Shown: one piece after another, positions 37,624 to 46,860 of the stretch
Numbering within the stretch: the first letter of the stretch is position 1
Layout of the letters: every line of letters starts with the position of its first letter
Origin: G965232465 sp965232465
GTDB taxonomy: Bacteria; Pseudomonadota; Alphaproteobacteria; JAQWUY01
DNA: 64,000 nucleotides
Direction of reading: 5' to 3'
Assembly (NCBI GenBank): GCA_965232465.1
Contig: OZ246977.1
Location: forward strand, 868,001 to 932,000
Position numbers and translations under genes: made by a program
Notes under the pieces: model-generated
The model's database searches: none
Seen by the model: the letters and a program-made list of their open reading frames with translations, nothing else
What the model was told of the DNA's origin: nothing

Positions 37624-37884
37624 ATGATTATCTCCTTTTTGAATCAAAACAGACCATACATTATAGTATAGTCCCTATAAAATATTTTTAAATAATACAA
37701 AATATGGGTTTTCTTACACTACGCTCGATTCGAGTGTACCACGAATCTTTAACATTTGCAAGTTTATATTTTGTCAAGTTTTTTTATATGGTATGCGTAA
37801 AAATATATCATCTACAATATCATATACGCAAAATTAGAATATATGCTATACTATCGCAAAATATAACATACAAGGGAATATAAA

Positions 37885-39420
37885 ATGTCATTATTAAAAT
37901 CTTCTGTTACTATTGCTGGGTTTACTTTACTGAGCCGTGTTTTTGGGTTTGTGCGGGATGTGTTATTTGCTAGTGTGGTCGGTACGGGCATTATTGCCGA
38001 TGCGTTTGTGGTGGCGTTTCGGTTTCCCAATATGTTTCGGGCGTTGTTTGCCGAAGGGGCGATGAATGCGGTATTTGTTCCTATTTTTTCTAAGCTATTG
38101 ACTGATAAAAAATCGGCGATACAATTTGCCCAATCTTTGGGGGTGTTGATATTTGGGTTTATGGTGTGCTTTGTTGCCATTGGGGTGTTGCTTATGCCCC
38201 AAATTATGGCTGTACAAGCCCGTGGATTTGTGGACGATACGCAAAAATTTTCCTTAACTGTCGGGCTTGCCCAAATGATGTTTCCGTATTTGTTGTTTAT
38301 GGTGATGACTGCATTTTTTGCCGGGATATTAAACAGTTTTGATCGCTTTGCCCTGCCGGCTTTTACACCATCTGTGTTAAACATAGTGGCAATTTGTGTA
38401 CTGGTATTGGTGCAGATCGATATTGTCCCCCTAACTGGGTATGAATTAGCGGTGGGGGTTGGTATTGCCGGCACAGCCCAAGCAAGTATCTTATGTATCG
38501 GTTGTATGCGGTATAAAATAATACCATTTACATATAAAGTTGTTATAAGTCCATCGGTAAAACAATTTTTTCGCCAAGTTTTACCAGTCGTGTTTGGGGC
38601 ATCTGTGTTACAATTAAATATCTTAATTGGTACCATATTAGCCACCACCCTTGAATCGGGCAGTGTATCGTTTCTGTATTATGCGGACAGGTTGATACAA
38701 TTACCCCTTGGGGTTATCGGCATAGCCATTGGGGTGGCACTTATCCCGATGTTATCCCGTGCCATTGGGGCGGGCGATATAGAAAAATCCCAATCCGCCC
38801 AAGCCCAAGCCATCATATTTGCCTTGTTCTTAACGGTGCCTGCATCCGTAGCGTTAGGGATTTTAAATGTGCCAATTATCAGCGGATTGTTTGTATATGG
38901 GGCATTTACCCATACAGACATGATAAAAACTGCCTCCGCTTTACAAGTATTAGCGGTGGGGTTACCGGCGTTTGTGTTGATTAAGGTTTTAACCCCTGCA
39001 TACTTCGCCCGATCAGATACCAAAACCCCCATACGCATAGCCATTGCCTGTATGGGTATAAACATTGTCGTATCTTTAATATTGATGGAATACATATCAT
39101 TTGTGGGCTTAGCCATCGCCACCAGTATCAGTGCATGGTGTAATGTGGGGGCATTATTATATATTTTGCACCGTAAAAACATAAAAATCTGTCAAAATAT
39201 CAGCAAAACCATAACAAAAATTATCCTATGTAGTACCACAATGGGGGCGGTACTATTCGCCTTAAATGGATACTTTGCCGACATATTTAGCCAAAACCTG
39301 CCCCATAAAATATGGGTGTTAATTGGTATTATAGTAATAGGCAAAATAACCTATGCCATTGCCACAATGATAACAAAAACTGTTACTATGGCGGATATAA
39401 AAAAGGTATTGATTAAATAG
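37885..39420 (+). CDS. murJ: Lipid II flippase MurJ
   Basis: 511 residues, about 13-14 transmembrane helices, MOP superfamily. N-terminal TLLSRVFGFVRDVLFASVVG and DAFVVAFRFPNMFRALFAEGAMNAVFVPIF are the MurJ signature, with YYADRLIQLPLGVIGIAIG in the middle. It moves lipid II across the inner membrane for peptidoglycan synthesis. Start at ATG with AAGGGA upstream. Confidence 0.95.
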   Translation: MSLLKSSVTIAGFTLLSRVFGFVRDVLFASVVGTGIIADAFVVAFRFPNMFRALFAEGAMNAVFVPIFSKLLTDKKSAIQFAQSLGVLIFGFMVCFVAIGVLLMPQIMAVQARGFVDDTQKFSLTVGLAQMMFPYLLFMVMTAFFAGILNSFDRFALPAFTPSVLNIVAICVLVLVQIDIVPLTGYELAVGVGIAGTAQASILCIGCMRYKIIPFTYKVVISPSVKQFFRQVLPVVFGASVLQLNILIGTILATTLESGSVSFLYYADRLIQLPLGVIGIAIGVALIPMLSRAIGAGDIEKSQSAQAQAIIFALFLTVPASVALGILNVPIISGLFVYGAFTHTDMIKTASALQVLAVGLPAFVLIKVLTPAYFARSDTKTPIRIAIACMGINIVVSLILMEYISFVGLAIATSISAWCNVGALLYILHRKNIKICQNISKTITKIILCSTTMGAVLFALNGYFADIFSQNLPHKIWVLIGIIVIGKITYAIATMITKTVTMADIKKVLIK

Positions 39421-40217
39421 TATTATATGTGATATACTTTTGATTGTGTATCACTGGTGTATCTAGGAGTTAAATTATGCGACAACCAAAACCGAATTCA
39501 AAAAAATATACTGACTTAATTTGTGAAATAGAAAATGGCAGTATAAAAATACCAAAATTTCAGAGAGATTTTGTTTGGGAAATTGCCAAAACAGCAAACC
39601 TTTTGGACAGCATTATTAAAGGATATCCAATAGGCACTTTTATTTTATGGGAAACAACAGAACGCATGAGTGCCATTAAAGACATTGGCAATCAAAACCT
39701 ACAAGAACCTAAAGAAAATTATCCTATTCAATATGTACTAGATGGTCAACAAAGAATGACATCGTTGTATGTAGCGCGTAAAGGATTATGTTTGGGTAAA
39801 GGTAAAAACTATGAAAATATTTATGTCAATTTAGATTGTAATAATTCAGATGATGAACCAATCGTAACAGAAAATAAACCCGAGGGCAATCATATAAAAA
39901 TTTGTGAATTATTAGTGTCTTCTGTTTTTAGCATTATAAAAAAGTATGACAATGATGAAGTACAAAAGACAATCGAAAATTATCGAAATGCTTTTCAAAC
40001 TTATGAGTTTTCTACAATCGAATTAAAAGATGAGAAAATAGAAACAGCGATTGAAGTATTTACAAGAATTAACACAAGTGGAAAAGTATTAACATTATTT
40101 GAGATAATGGTTGCAAAAACTTATGATGAAAACAAAAAATTTGATATGTTGGAAAAATGGGATAATTTTAAAAAAGATGTTGAAAATTATGGGACAATTA
40201 ATAATTCAGTAATCTTA

Positions 40218-40226
40218 CATTTATTG
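40218..40226. repeat. IS target-site duplication, left copy
   Basis: CATTTATTG, repeated exactly at 41598-41606. In both places it reads His-Leu-Leu in the DUF262 frame. Confidence 0.8.
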
Positions 40227-40230
40227 AGGC

Positions 40231-40253
40231 TATCAGAAAGTTTGTGTAAATAG
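40231..40253 (+). repeat. IS256-family left terminal inverted repeat
   Basis: TATCAGAAAGTTTGTGTAA followed by ATAG; pairs with 41570-41592 with one mismatch. Confidence 0.85.
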
Positions 40254-40257
40254 TATT

Positions 40258-41499
40258 TTAAAGTTTAACTCTATCGTCAAACATAATAGCGAATTGGTTT
40301 AAAGCTTGTTTCCAATTCCTAATGGGCATTGTCCATCTTTTTTCTGCATTTTGCAAGGCTAAAAATAAAGATTTTTTGACAGCCGTATCATTTGGGAATA
40401 CCCCTTTGTTTTTAATGATTTTTCTAATCTGCCGATTGATGGATTCTATGGTGTTTGTGGTATAAATGACCTTTTTAATATGCTCGGGATAGGCTAGACA
40501 CGGTGCTATACTCGCCCACTTTTTCTGCCAACTGCTGGCGATGGTTGGATATGTACTGTCCCATTTTTGCCGAAATGCCTTTAACTGTTGCAATGCCATG
40601 TCCTCAGATGAAGCGTTATAAATGGCTTTTAAATCATCAGCCACTTGCTTTTTATCTTTCCAAGGGACGAATTTTAGGCTGTTGCGTACCATATGCACAA
40701 TACACAGCTGCACGGTGGTTTGTGGAAATACGGAACAGATGGCGTCTTCAAATCCAGTTAGTCCATCGATACAGGCTATGAATATATCAGTAACGCCACG
40801 GTTTTTAAGTTCTGTTATCACTTGTAACCAAAACTTAGCCCCTTCGGTTTTGGCAATCCACATGCCAAGTACTTCTTTTTTGCCTTCCATATTGATGCCC
40901 ACAGCTAGGTAAACCGCCTTGTTGATAATAACATGGGTGTCACGGGTTTTAATGTGTATACAGTCCAGATAAACAATGGGATAAATACTATTAAGCGGTC
41001 TGTTTTGCCATGCGTTGATGTCGTCTATGACTTTGTCCGTAACAGTTGAAATCAATTCATGGGACACTTCTGTTCCATAAATCTCATAAATATACTGCTG
41101 AATTTCCCGCATAGTCATGCCACGGGCGTACATGGATATAACTTTATCATCAAAGCCATCAAATCGCCGAGCATTTTTTGGAATAAACTGGGGTTCATAA
41201 TTGTTATCTCTGTCCCGTGGTATGCGTAAATTTAAACTATCATTGTCACTGATAATGGTTTTGGAGTAATGTCCATTACGGCGATTTGTAGTACTTTTGG
41301 GGGATTTATCATGCTTTTGATAGCCAAGGTGATGTTCCATTTCCCCGTCAAGGATACCGTTGGCAAGGCTTTGTTTCAAAGATTGAAAAAAGCCATCAGC
41401 ACCAAACAATTCCTGCCCTTCGGCTTGTTGCAATAGTTGCTTGATCAAATCAGGGTTAATCTCTGGTCTAGTATTTAACTTCTTGGTTCTTTTAGTCAT
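40258..41499 (-). CDS. IS256-family (mutator-type) transposase
   Basis: 413 residues. Family signatures include GILDGEMEHHLGY, NRRNGHYSKTI, ARGMTMREIQQYIYEIYG, the DDE residues in VYLDCIHIKTRD, ACIDGLTGFEDAI and TNTIESINRQIRK, and LCIVHMVRNSLKFV. Full length with no internal stop, so probably active. A ribosome site AAGGAGA lies upstream of the ATG, itself downstream of a 36-bp palindrome. Confidence 0.95.
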   Translation of the reverse strand: MTKRTKKLNTRPEINPDLIKQLLQQAEGQELFGADGFFQSLKQSLANGILDGEMEHHLGYQKHDKSPKSTTNRRNGHYSKTIISDNDSLNLRIPRDRDNNYEPQFIPKNARRFDGFDDKVISMYARGMTMREIQQYIYEIYGTEVSHELISTVTDKVIDDINAWQNRPLNSIYPIVYLDCIHIKTRDTHVIINKAVYLAVGINMEGKKEVLGMWIAKTEGAKFWLQVITELKNRGVTDIFIACIDGLTGFEDAICSVFPQTTVQLCIVHMVRNSLKFVPWKDKKQVADDLKAIYNASSEDMALQQLKAFRQKWDSTYPTIASSWQKKWASIAPCLAYPEHIKKVIYTTNTIESINRQIRKIIKNKGVFPNDTAVKKSLFLALQNAEKRWTMPIRNWKQALNQFAIMFDDRVKL

Positions 41500-41521
41500 A
41501 AGTAAGTCTCCTTAATTTTGT

Positions 41522-41557
41522 ATGTGTTATATTGGGAATATTCCCAATATAACACAT
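41522..41557. promoter_or_regulatory. 36-bp perfect palindrome upstream of the transposase
   Basis: ATGTGTTATATTGGGAAT followed immediately by its exact reverse complement. It lies inside the IS between the transposase start and the right terminal repeat. It could form a hairpin in transcripts reading in from outside, limiting transposase expression, or be an operator. Function is inference. Confidence 0.75.
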
Positions 41558-41569
41558 GGTTAATAAAGT

Positions 41570-41592
41570 CTACTTACACAAACTTTCTGATA
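41570..41592 (-). repeat. IS256-family right terminal inverted repeat
   Basis: Reverse complement reads TATCAGAAAGTTTGTGTAA then GTAG, matching the left end. Confidence 0.85.
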
Positions 41593-41597
41593 TACCC

Positions 41598-41606
41598 CAT
41601 TTATTG
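41598..41606. repeat. IS target-site duplication, right copy
   Basis: CATTTATTG, identical to 40218-40226, directly outside the element and in frame with the downstream DUF262 remainder. Confidence 0.8.
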
Positions 41607-42473
41607 TCATTATTATTAAGTACCGATTGTAAAAGATCTACTATTTTAAAATTAAAAAAAGATGATATTATATCTAATTGGGATAAAGCCATAGATGCAC
41701 TTAAAGAAAGTATAGATTATTTAAAAAATTATGGTGTTGTAGTATCTAGACTTTTACCATACGATGCCCTTTTAGTACCTTTTGCGTATTTTTTTAGTCG
41801 TGTTAAGAAAAATGATACCACTGAAAATCAAAGGTTACATTTACAACAGTTTTTTTGGCGTATGGCTTTATCCCATCGTTATTCTAGTGCACTAGAATCA
41901 AAATTAACACAGGATGTTCAAATGATAATTAAAAAAATCATTGATGGGGAATCTCCAAGTGATGATAAAATAGATATTGATTTAAATAACTTAAATATAA
42001 GCCCAGAAAATTTAATCAATACTTGGTTTACTACAGGAAGTTCTTACTGCAAGGCTATTATTTGTTTATTAGCAAAACAGAATCCAAAAAACTTTAATGA
42101 TAATACAAGTGTTGCATTAGATAATGATTGGCTTAAACAGTCTAATAGTAAAAATTACCATCATTTTTATCCAAAAGCTCATTTAAAAAACATTGGTGAA
42201 GAAAATTATAATAATGTTGTGAATATAACAATAGTAGGTGAAGGGATTAATAAAGGGAAAATTTCAAATAAGCCTCCAAGCCAATATTTGCAAGAGTTTA
42301 AAAAGAATAATATTGATAATATTGAAACAACCTTAATATCTCAATTTATAGAATGGGAAGATGTTATAAAAAATGATGCAGAAATGTCCTATGAATATTT
42401 TTTAGATAGAAGAGCGTTACGTATGTCACTGGAACTAAAAAAACTTGTGGGATTAAAAGTAAATGATTCATGA
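41607..42473 (+). pseudogene. DUF262 gene, C-terminal part beyond the IS256 insertion
   Basis: Continues the host gene in the same frame as the left part (HLL then SLLLSTDCKRSTIL) for 288 codons. It contains LLPYDALLVPFAYFF, FFWRMALSHRYSSALESK and KNYHHFYPKAHLKN, an HNH-like segment found in C-terminal parts of DUF262 proteins, and ends in LVGLKVNDS. No stop or shift has accumulated. An ATG inside the IS end could in principle start a truncated product. Confidence 0.8.
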
Positions 42474-42492
42474 TAATTATACATTATCCCCC

Positions 42493-42521
42493 TTGGTTTT
42501 ATATGTAAATTGTGATATAAT
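42493..42521 (+). promoter_or_regulatory. Sigma70-like promoter of gpt
   Basis: TTGGTT at 42493-42498, a 17-base spacer, and a perfect TATAAT at 42516-42521, 36 bases before the gpt ATG. Confidence 0.6.
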
Positions 42522-42557
42522 ACGCCAAATTTTTATACATATACACAAGGACACGCA

Positions 42558-43031
42558 ATGGAATATCTGTATATATCTTGGAAGGATATGCAACAGGCGG
42601 TGGAAAACGCTATTAAAAATATTGACCACCCCATAAAAGGTATTATTGCTGTTACCCGTGGGGGTTTAGTCCCCGCAGGGTTTATTGCCCAACAAATGGA
42701 GATTAAAAATATTAAAGTTGCATGCTTGGAAAGTTATGCGGATGATTCCAATACGCAAGGCGAAGTCAGAAGTTTGTTGCCCCTGCCGGATGCGGAAGAA
42801 TTACACGAATATATATTTGTCGACGATATTGTCGACAGTGGCAAAACCATAAAATATTTAAAACAAAAATATCCAACCATAAAACACTTGGTATTATTCG
42901 CCAAACCCCGTAGCGTAAGTTTATTGGATTATCACGGCCGCTTATTAACGCCTGAGGAATGCAAAAAATGGCTGGTATTCCCCTGGTATTCGGAATTTTT
43001 ACAATCAGAAACCTATAAAAACACTCCATAA
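42558..43031 (+). CDS. gpt: Xanthine-guanine phosphoribosyltransferase (Gpt-like)
   Basis: 157 residues, similar in length and layout to E. coli Gpt (152). IIAVTRGGLVPAGFIAQQ, the PRPP-binding loop EYIFVDDIVDSGKTIKYL (Gpt: VIDDLVDTGGT), LVLFAKP and a C-terminal W-FPW. It salvages xanthine or guanine with PRPP to XMP or GMP, complementing guaA/guaB elsewhere in the window. Ribosome site AAGGAC upstream. It directly follows the disrupted DUF262 gene. Confidence 0.87.
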   Translation: MEYLYISWKDMQQAVENAIKNIDHPIKGIIAVTRGGLVPAGFIAQQMEIKNIKVACLESYADDSNTQGEVRSLLPLPDAEELHEYIFVDDIVDSGKTIKYLKQKYPTIKHLVLFAKPRSVSLLDYHGRLLTPEECKKWLVFPWYSEFLQSETYKNTP

Positions 43032-43072
43032 AAGATGTTGCGTTTTGGTTTGGCAGTGTGGTGTTATATATA

Positions 43073-43891
43073 TTAAAACCAATCCATACTGTATGTGGGG
43101 GTGCAATCGTGTTGCTGTGCCAATGTGGGAATGTCGGTGTGGGTTTTTATGTCGTCCATATGAATACCGGTGGTAATGAATAGGCTGTCGATACCTGCAT
43201 CGTTTGCCCCTTTGATGTCGTGGGCGAAGCTGTCGCCAACGGCTATGGCGTTGTTCCAGCCACCTACTAAGTTGTGGGCAAGAGTATACATTTCTGGATA
43301 AGGTTTACCGAACATATGCACCACTCCCCCCATATTTTTATATGCTTTTGCCACCAATCCGGGGCAGGGGTACAACGATCCGCTTGGGCTTTTGGCATAT
43401 AAATCAGGATTGGAACATATCAGTTCTAGTCCCCTGTTTAGGGCGGTGTGTAAATCGTCCATACGGCTGTCGACCCCGGGGTATGCGGTACAACAAAATA
43501 TATAGGTTGCTTTGTCAAGGGGGGTATTATATAATTTTTGTCCGCCTATTTCCGCAAAAACAGGGTTGTAATCCATAAAATATGGGGTTTCGCCCAAATA
43601 CTCAAACCGTCCCGATGCGTATGCGTGCTGCATATGGTCGCCAGAAGTCATGACATCGTGATATAATGTCCGTACCACCCCCGCATCCTGCATCCGCACA
43701 TAAGTATGGGTACGGGGTTGTCCGCTGTTGGATAAAATCAGCACCTTTTTATTGTGCGTATGCAATAATTGTAACGATTGCATCGCCGATGGTAACATAT
43801 CCCCCCCATTGTGCAACACCCCCCATTGGTCCAGCAAAAAGGTATCATAATCGTGTATAATATGGGCAAGGGTGTTTATATGTGTGGTCAT
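43073..43891 (-). CDS. HAD-superfamily class IIA hydrolase (TIGR01459-like)
   Basis: 272 residues. Motif I LLDQWGVLHNGG (nucleophile Asp), motif II LILSNSGQPR, class IIA cap, motif III/IV MFGKPYPEMY and AVGDSFAHDIKGANDAGIDSLFI. The DQWGVxHxG form is typical of the TIGR01459 group, mainly alphaproteobacterial, with unknown phosphatase substrate. Its ATG overlaps the pyrD stop by four bases, so it is coupled to pyrD. Confidence 0.88.
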   Translation of the reverse strand: MTTHINTLAHIIHDYDTFLLDQWGVLHNGGDMLPSAMQSLQLLHTHNKKVLILSNSGQPRTHTYVRMQDAGVVRTLYHDVMTSGDHMQHAYASGRFEYLGETPYFMDYNPVFAEIGGQKLYNTPLDKATYIFCCTAYPGVDSRMDDLHTALNRGLELICSNPDLYAKSPSGSLYPCPGLVAKAYKNMGGVVHMFGKPYPEMYTLAHNLVGGWNNAIAVGDSFAHDIKGANDAGIDSLFITTGIHMDDIKTHTDIPTLAQQHDCTPTYSMDWF

Positions 43892-44958
43892 TTTGTATCA
43901 ATCCCCGTATCAATCCCCGTATCAATCCCTATGGCTTCGGTGATATGTGTAAATCCATCTTGGCGTAAGTGTTTGGCAAGGTCGATTTTAATATCGGTTA
44001 TAAGTTTTGCCCCCCCATATACCAATGCGGAATACAGTTGTATCAGGCTGGCCCCCGCCCGGATTTTTATATAGGCATCGGTGCCATTGGCAATGCCCCC
44101 CACCCCAATCAAAGGGATTTTACCTTGTGTATATTGATATACGGTTTTTAATTTTTGGGTGGACAATTCGAATAATGGCTTGCCGCTCAGTCCCCCCCTT
44201 TGATGTAAGGTGTTTTTGTGGTGTAAATGGTTGGGGCGTGTTAAGGTTGTGTTGGATACAATAATACCGTCGATCCCCAAATTTTCGACGATTGTACACA
44301 GGTGGGCAATGTCCGCATCGGCTAAATCTGGGGCGATTTTTACCAATAAGGGTGGTACAGTATCGGTGCATACGCTGTTGCGGGTGTTTTGTACCGCCGA
44401 TAAAATCGTATGTAACGCATCGCCTGTTTGTAATGCCCGTAACCCGGGGGTATTGGGGGACGATACATTAACCACCAAATAATCCGCCAATGGTGCCAAT
44501 TTTTCACAGCCTAGTACAAAGTCTGTGTATGGGCATGTGGTGTTTTTGTTTTTGCCCAAATTAACCCCGATTAACCCATGCTTATGGGAACGGTTTTTTA
44601 AACGGGTATGGGCATATTCCATACCCTTATTGTTAAATCCAAATCGATTGATAATTGCCATATCCTTAGGCAAACGAAACAGACGGGGTTTTGGGTTGCC
44701 ATATTGGGGTTTTGGGGTAATACTGCCCACTTCCACAAATCCCATGCCCAGATGCAATAGGGCATTGTAACAGTCGGCATTTTTATCAAACCCTGCACTC
44801 AGCCCCAAAGGATTATTAAAATGAAGCCCCCAAACAGAAGTCCGCAAAATAGTATCATCCACATAACAAGGACGTCGATATATGCCATTTTTTAATGCAG
44901 AAACCGTAACATTATGGGCGGTTTCAGCGGGCAACATATGTAATAATTTTAAAATCAT
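43888..44958 (-). CDS. pyrD: Dihydroorotate dehydrogenase, class 2 (quinone)
   Basis: 356 residues. FMN-binding TIM barrel with LGLSAGFDKNADC, FGFNNKGMEY, VNVSSPNTPGLRALQ (the catalytic base is a serine of this segment in class 2 enzymes), ISNTT-like IVSNTTLTRP, GVGGIANGTDAYIKIRAGASLIQLYSALVYGG. It oxidises dihydroorotate to orotate in the inner membrane. The C-terminus carries the tandem repeat GIDTGIDTGIDTK from three 12-bp DNA repeats. Confidence 0.94.
   Translation of the reverse strand: MILKLLHMLPAETAHNVTVSALKNGIYRRPCYVDDTILRTSVWGLHFNNPLGLSAGFDKNADCYNALLHLGMGFVEVGSITPKPQYGNPKPRLFRLPKDMAIINRFGFNNKGMEYAHTRLKNRSHKHGLIGVNLGKNKNTTCPYTDFVLGCEKLAPLADYLVVNVSSPNTPGLRALQTGDALHTILSAVQNTRNSVCTDTVPPLLVKIAPDLADADIAHLCTIVENLGIDGIIVSNTTLTRPNHLHHKNTLHQRGGLSGKPLFELSTQKLKTVYQYTQGKIPLIGVGGIANGTDAYIKIRAGASLIQLYSALVYGGAKLITDIKIDLAKHLRQDGFTHITEAIGIDTGIDTGIDTK
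43895..43930. repeat. Three 12-bp tandem repeats at the 3' end of pyrD
   Basis: GTATCAATCCCC occurs three times head to tail (last unit ends CCCT), encoding repeated GIDT at the PyrD C-terminus. Changes in unit number would keep the frame. Confidence 0.9.
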
Positions 44959-45071
44959 AAAAAGTATGTATAAACATGCAATAAAAAAATATCCGCACTA
45001 TATCACAGCCCCCCAGAAAATACAAATTGTTATGCTATTGAAAAAAATATTACCACCCTAATTTTGGCAAT

Positions 45072-46082
45072 ATGTGCTATATATTAAGTATGTTACAGCA
45101 TGCATATACAGATACTTTAAATGCGGTTCGCTTTGTTGATTTATTTGCCGGCATTGGGGGATTTCATTTGGCGTTGCACTCTTTTGGGGCAGAGTGTGTT
45201 TTTGCATCCGAATGGGATGTAGACGCACAAGCCATTTATCAAGATAATTTTGCCATTATGCCCCATGGGGATATAACACAAATTCAAGCGGGTGATATTC
45301 CCCCCCATGATATACTATGTGCCGGGTTTCCATGTCAAGCGTTCAGTATTTCCGGTAAACAACGGGGGTTTGACGATACCCGTGGAACTTTATTTTTTGA
45401 TGTGGTGCGTATTGCCAAGCACCACCAGCCCAAGATATTACTACTGGAAAATGTAAAAAACTTTGCCAAACATGATAATGGTAATACTTTACGAATCGTA
45501 CAAAAAACGCTTACAGAAATGGGGTATACTGTATATTACACGGTGTTAAATGCCAGCCACTTTGGCATGCCCCAAAAACGGGAACGCATATATGTTGTTG
45601 CCATTCGTAATGATATGCCTTGTACAGATTTTATCTTTCCAAGTCGCAAAAACACAGCCGTATCGTTGCAAGAGTATATGGGGGATACCCCTGATAATAT
45701 ACAAAAAACCATTATTCACAAGCCCATACACTGGACACCTGTAAACCCACAATCGGCATTTTATACACAACACTGTAATAAACCCATGCGGATTGGTACA
45801 TATAACAAAGGCGGACAAGGAGAGCGGGTGTATTGTGCCCATGGGCACGCCATTACCTTATCCGCATATGGTGGGGGGATTGGTGCCAAAACGGGCATGT
45901 ACAAAATTGACAAACAAGTACGCAAATTAACCCCCCGTGAATGTGCCAGAATAAGTGGTTTTCCAGAATCATACAAAATATCCACAAACCCAAACACTGC
46001 ATATAAACAATTTGGCAATACGGTAGTGGTCGATGTGGTACAATATATTATTATTGAGATAATCAAACAAAAAATATTATGA
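45072..46082 (+). CDS. DNA cytosine-5 methyltransferase, predicted GCGC-specific
   Basis: 336 residues. All major m5C motifs: I FVDLFAGIGGFHLAL, IV AGFPCQAFSISG with the catalytic Cys, VI LLENVKNF, VIII QKRERIYVVAI, and X QFGNTVVVDVV. The target-recognition region lies between VIII and IX. Specificity is inferred from the partner endonuclease, which matches R.HinP1I (G/CGC). An alternative ATG lies at 45090. Its stop overlaps the endonuclease start (ATGA). Confidence 0.93.
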   Translation: MCYILSMLQHAYTDTLNAVRFVDLFAGIGGFHLALHSFGAECVFASEWDVDAQAIYQDNFAIMPHGDITQIQAGDIPPHDILCAGFPCQAFSISGKQRGFDDTRGTLFFDVVRIAKHHQPKILLLENVKNFAKHDNGNTLRIVQKTLTEMGYTVYYTVLNASHFGMPQKRERIYVVAIRNDMPCTDFIFPSRKNTAVSLQEYMGDTPDNIQKTIIHKPIHWTPVNPQSAFYTQHCNKPMRIGTYNKGGQGERVYCAHGHAITLSAYGGGIGAKTGMYKIDKQVRKLTPRECARISGFPESYKISTNPNTAYKQFGNTVVVDVVQYIIIEIIKQKIL

Positions 46083-46828
46083 CAAAAGATTTATTGTATA
46101 TAGGGTCAAAAACCGCCAAACAAGGATTTGCTAACGAAAAACAGGTGGCACAGACTTTTGAAAATTATGCTATTGATATTACTGCCCAACAATGGCTTAT
46201 AACTATGGGTTATAATATTCCCGATATAGAATGGGTAAAAGCGGAAATCATACATGGACATAAAGCTGATGTAGTGGTGGAAATAAAGATAAAATTAAAA
46301 CATGCATCCTCATCAGAAAATATTCAAGTAAAACTTATCACAGGGGCAAATTTTAATCAAATTGATAAAAGATGGGTAGATACTTACCAAAAAATGTGGT
46401 GTATACCCGATAATATAATATATATTTTAAAGCGATTCAGTGGGGAAATTTTGCCTACATGTATCCATTCCAAAGATCCAAGGCGTATGTTTATATATGA
46501 ATTTACAGAATCAGAGCAACAAGATTTATTGGATTGGTTAAATGCCAATAAAACTTTAATTCTTGCTGATATATTAAAAGGGCGGGGACAATTTGCCACT
46601 GAATGGTTTTTACTTATCAATAAACATAATAGAAATTATCCTGATTGGGGTATAAAACCCATAAATCAAGTTTTAAATTATTTCACTCAATATAATTTTC
46701 AACCCACAAAAAGAGGTAGCCTACACATAGGAACGATAACCTTACAAAGAAAAGGCGGTGATGGGGGCAGACACACCGCAAATATGTTGCAATTTAAAAT
46801 GAAACCCTTGGATTTATTTAAAATATGA
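46079..46828 (+). CDS. HinP1I-like type II restriction endonuclease (predicted GCGC)
   Basis: 249 residues, same length class and co-linear with R.HinP1I: GSKTAKQGFANEKQVAQTFEN, AQQWLITMGYNIP, FNQIDKRWVDTYQKMW, RRMFIYEF, LADILKGRGQFATEWFL and RKGGDGGRHTANMLQFK. The active-site pattern D-X18-QxK of HinP1I is exact here (Asp64, Gln83-Val-Lys85). Overlap with the methyltransferase gene couples the two. Followed by the second 310-bp repeat. Confidence 0.92.
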   Translation: MTKDLLYIGSKTAKQGFANEKQVAQTFENYAIDITAQQWLITMGYNIPDIEWVKAEIIHGHKADVVVEIKIKLKHASSSENIQVKLITGANFNQIDKRWVDTYQKMWCIPDNIIYILKRFSGEILPTCIHSKDPRRMFIYEFTESEQQDLLDWLNANKTLILADILKGRGQFATEWFLLINKHNRNYPDWGIKPINQVLNYFTQYNFQPTKRGSLHIGTITLQRKGGDGGRHTANMLQFKMKPLDLFKI

Positions 46829-46860
46829 AAAATTGCCCCTTTTGTACAGGGGATAAGTAT

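Larger units (their letters stand above)
39477..40253 (+). pseudogene. DUF262 (GmrSD/ParB-like nuclease) gene, N-terminal part, interrupted by IS256-family element
   Basis: The first 250 codons encode a DUF262 domain: KIPKFQRDFVWE, LLDSIIKGYPIGTFILWE, VLDGQQRMTS near residue 88, and FTRINTSGKVLTLFE. Relatives include GmrSD-type restriction enzymes and other defence nucleases. The frame runs into the IS at HLL (CAT TTA TTG, the target duplication); the last eight codons before the stop belong to the IS end. The C-terminal part resumes in frame at 41607. Start supported by TAGGAG upstream of the ATG. Confidence 0.85.
40227..41597 (-). mobile_element. IS256-family insertion sequence, complete (about 1371 bp)
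   Basis: The element carries one transposase gene on the minus strand, 23-bp near-perfect inverted repeats (TATCAGAAAGTTTGTGTAA then RTAG) close to each end at 40231-40253 and 41570-41592, and is bounded by a 9-bp direct repeat. Removing it and one CATTTATTG restores a single open frame of about 538 codons in the host gene, so insertion is recent. Confidence 0.88.
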
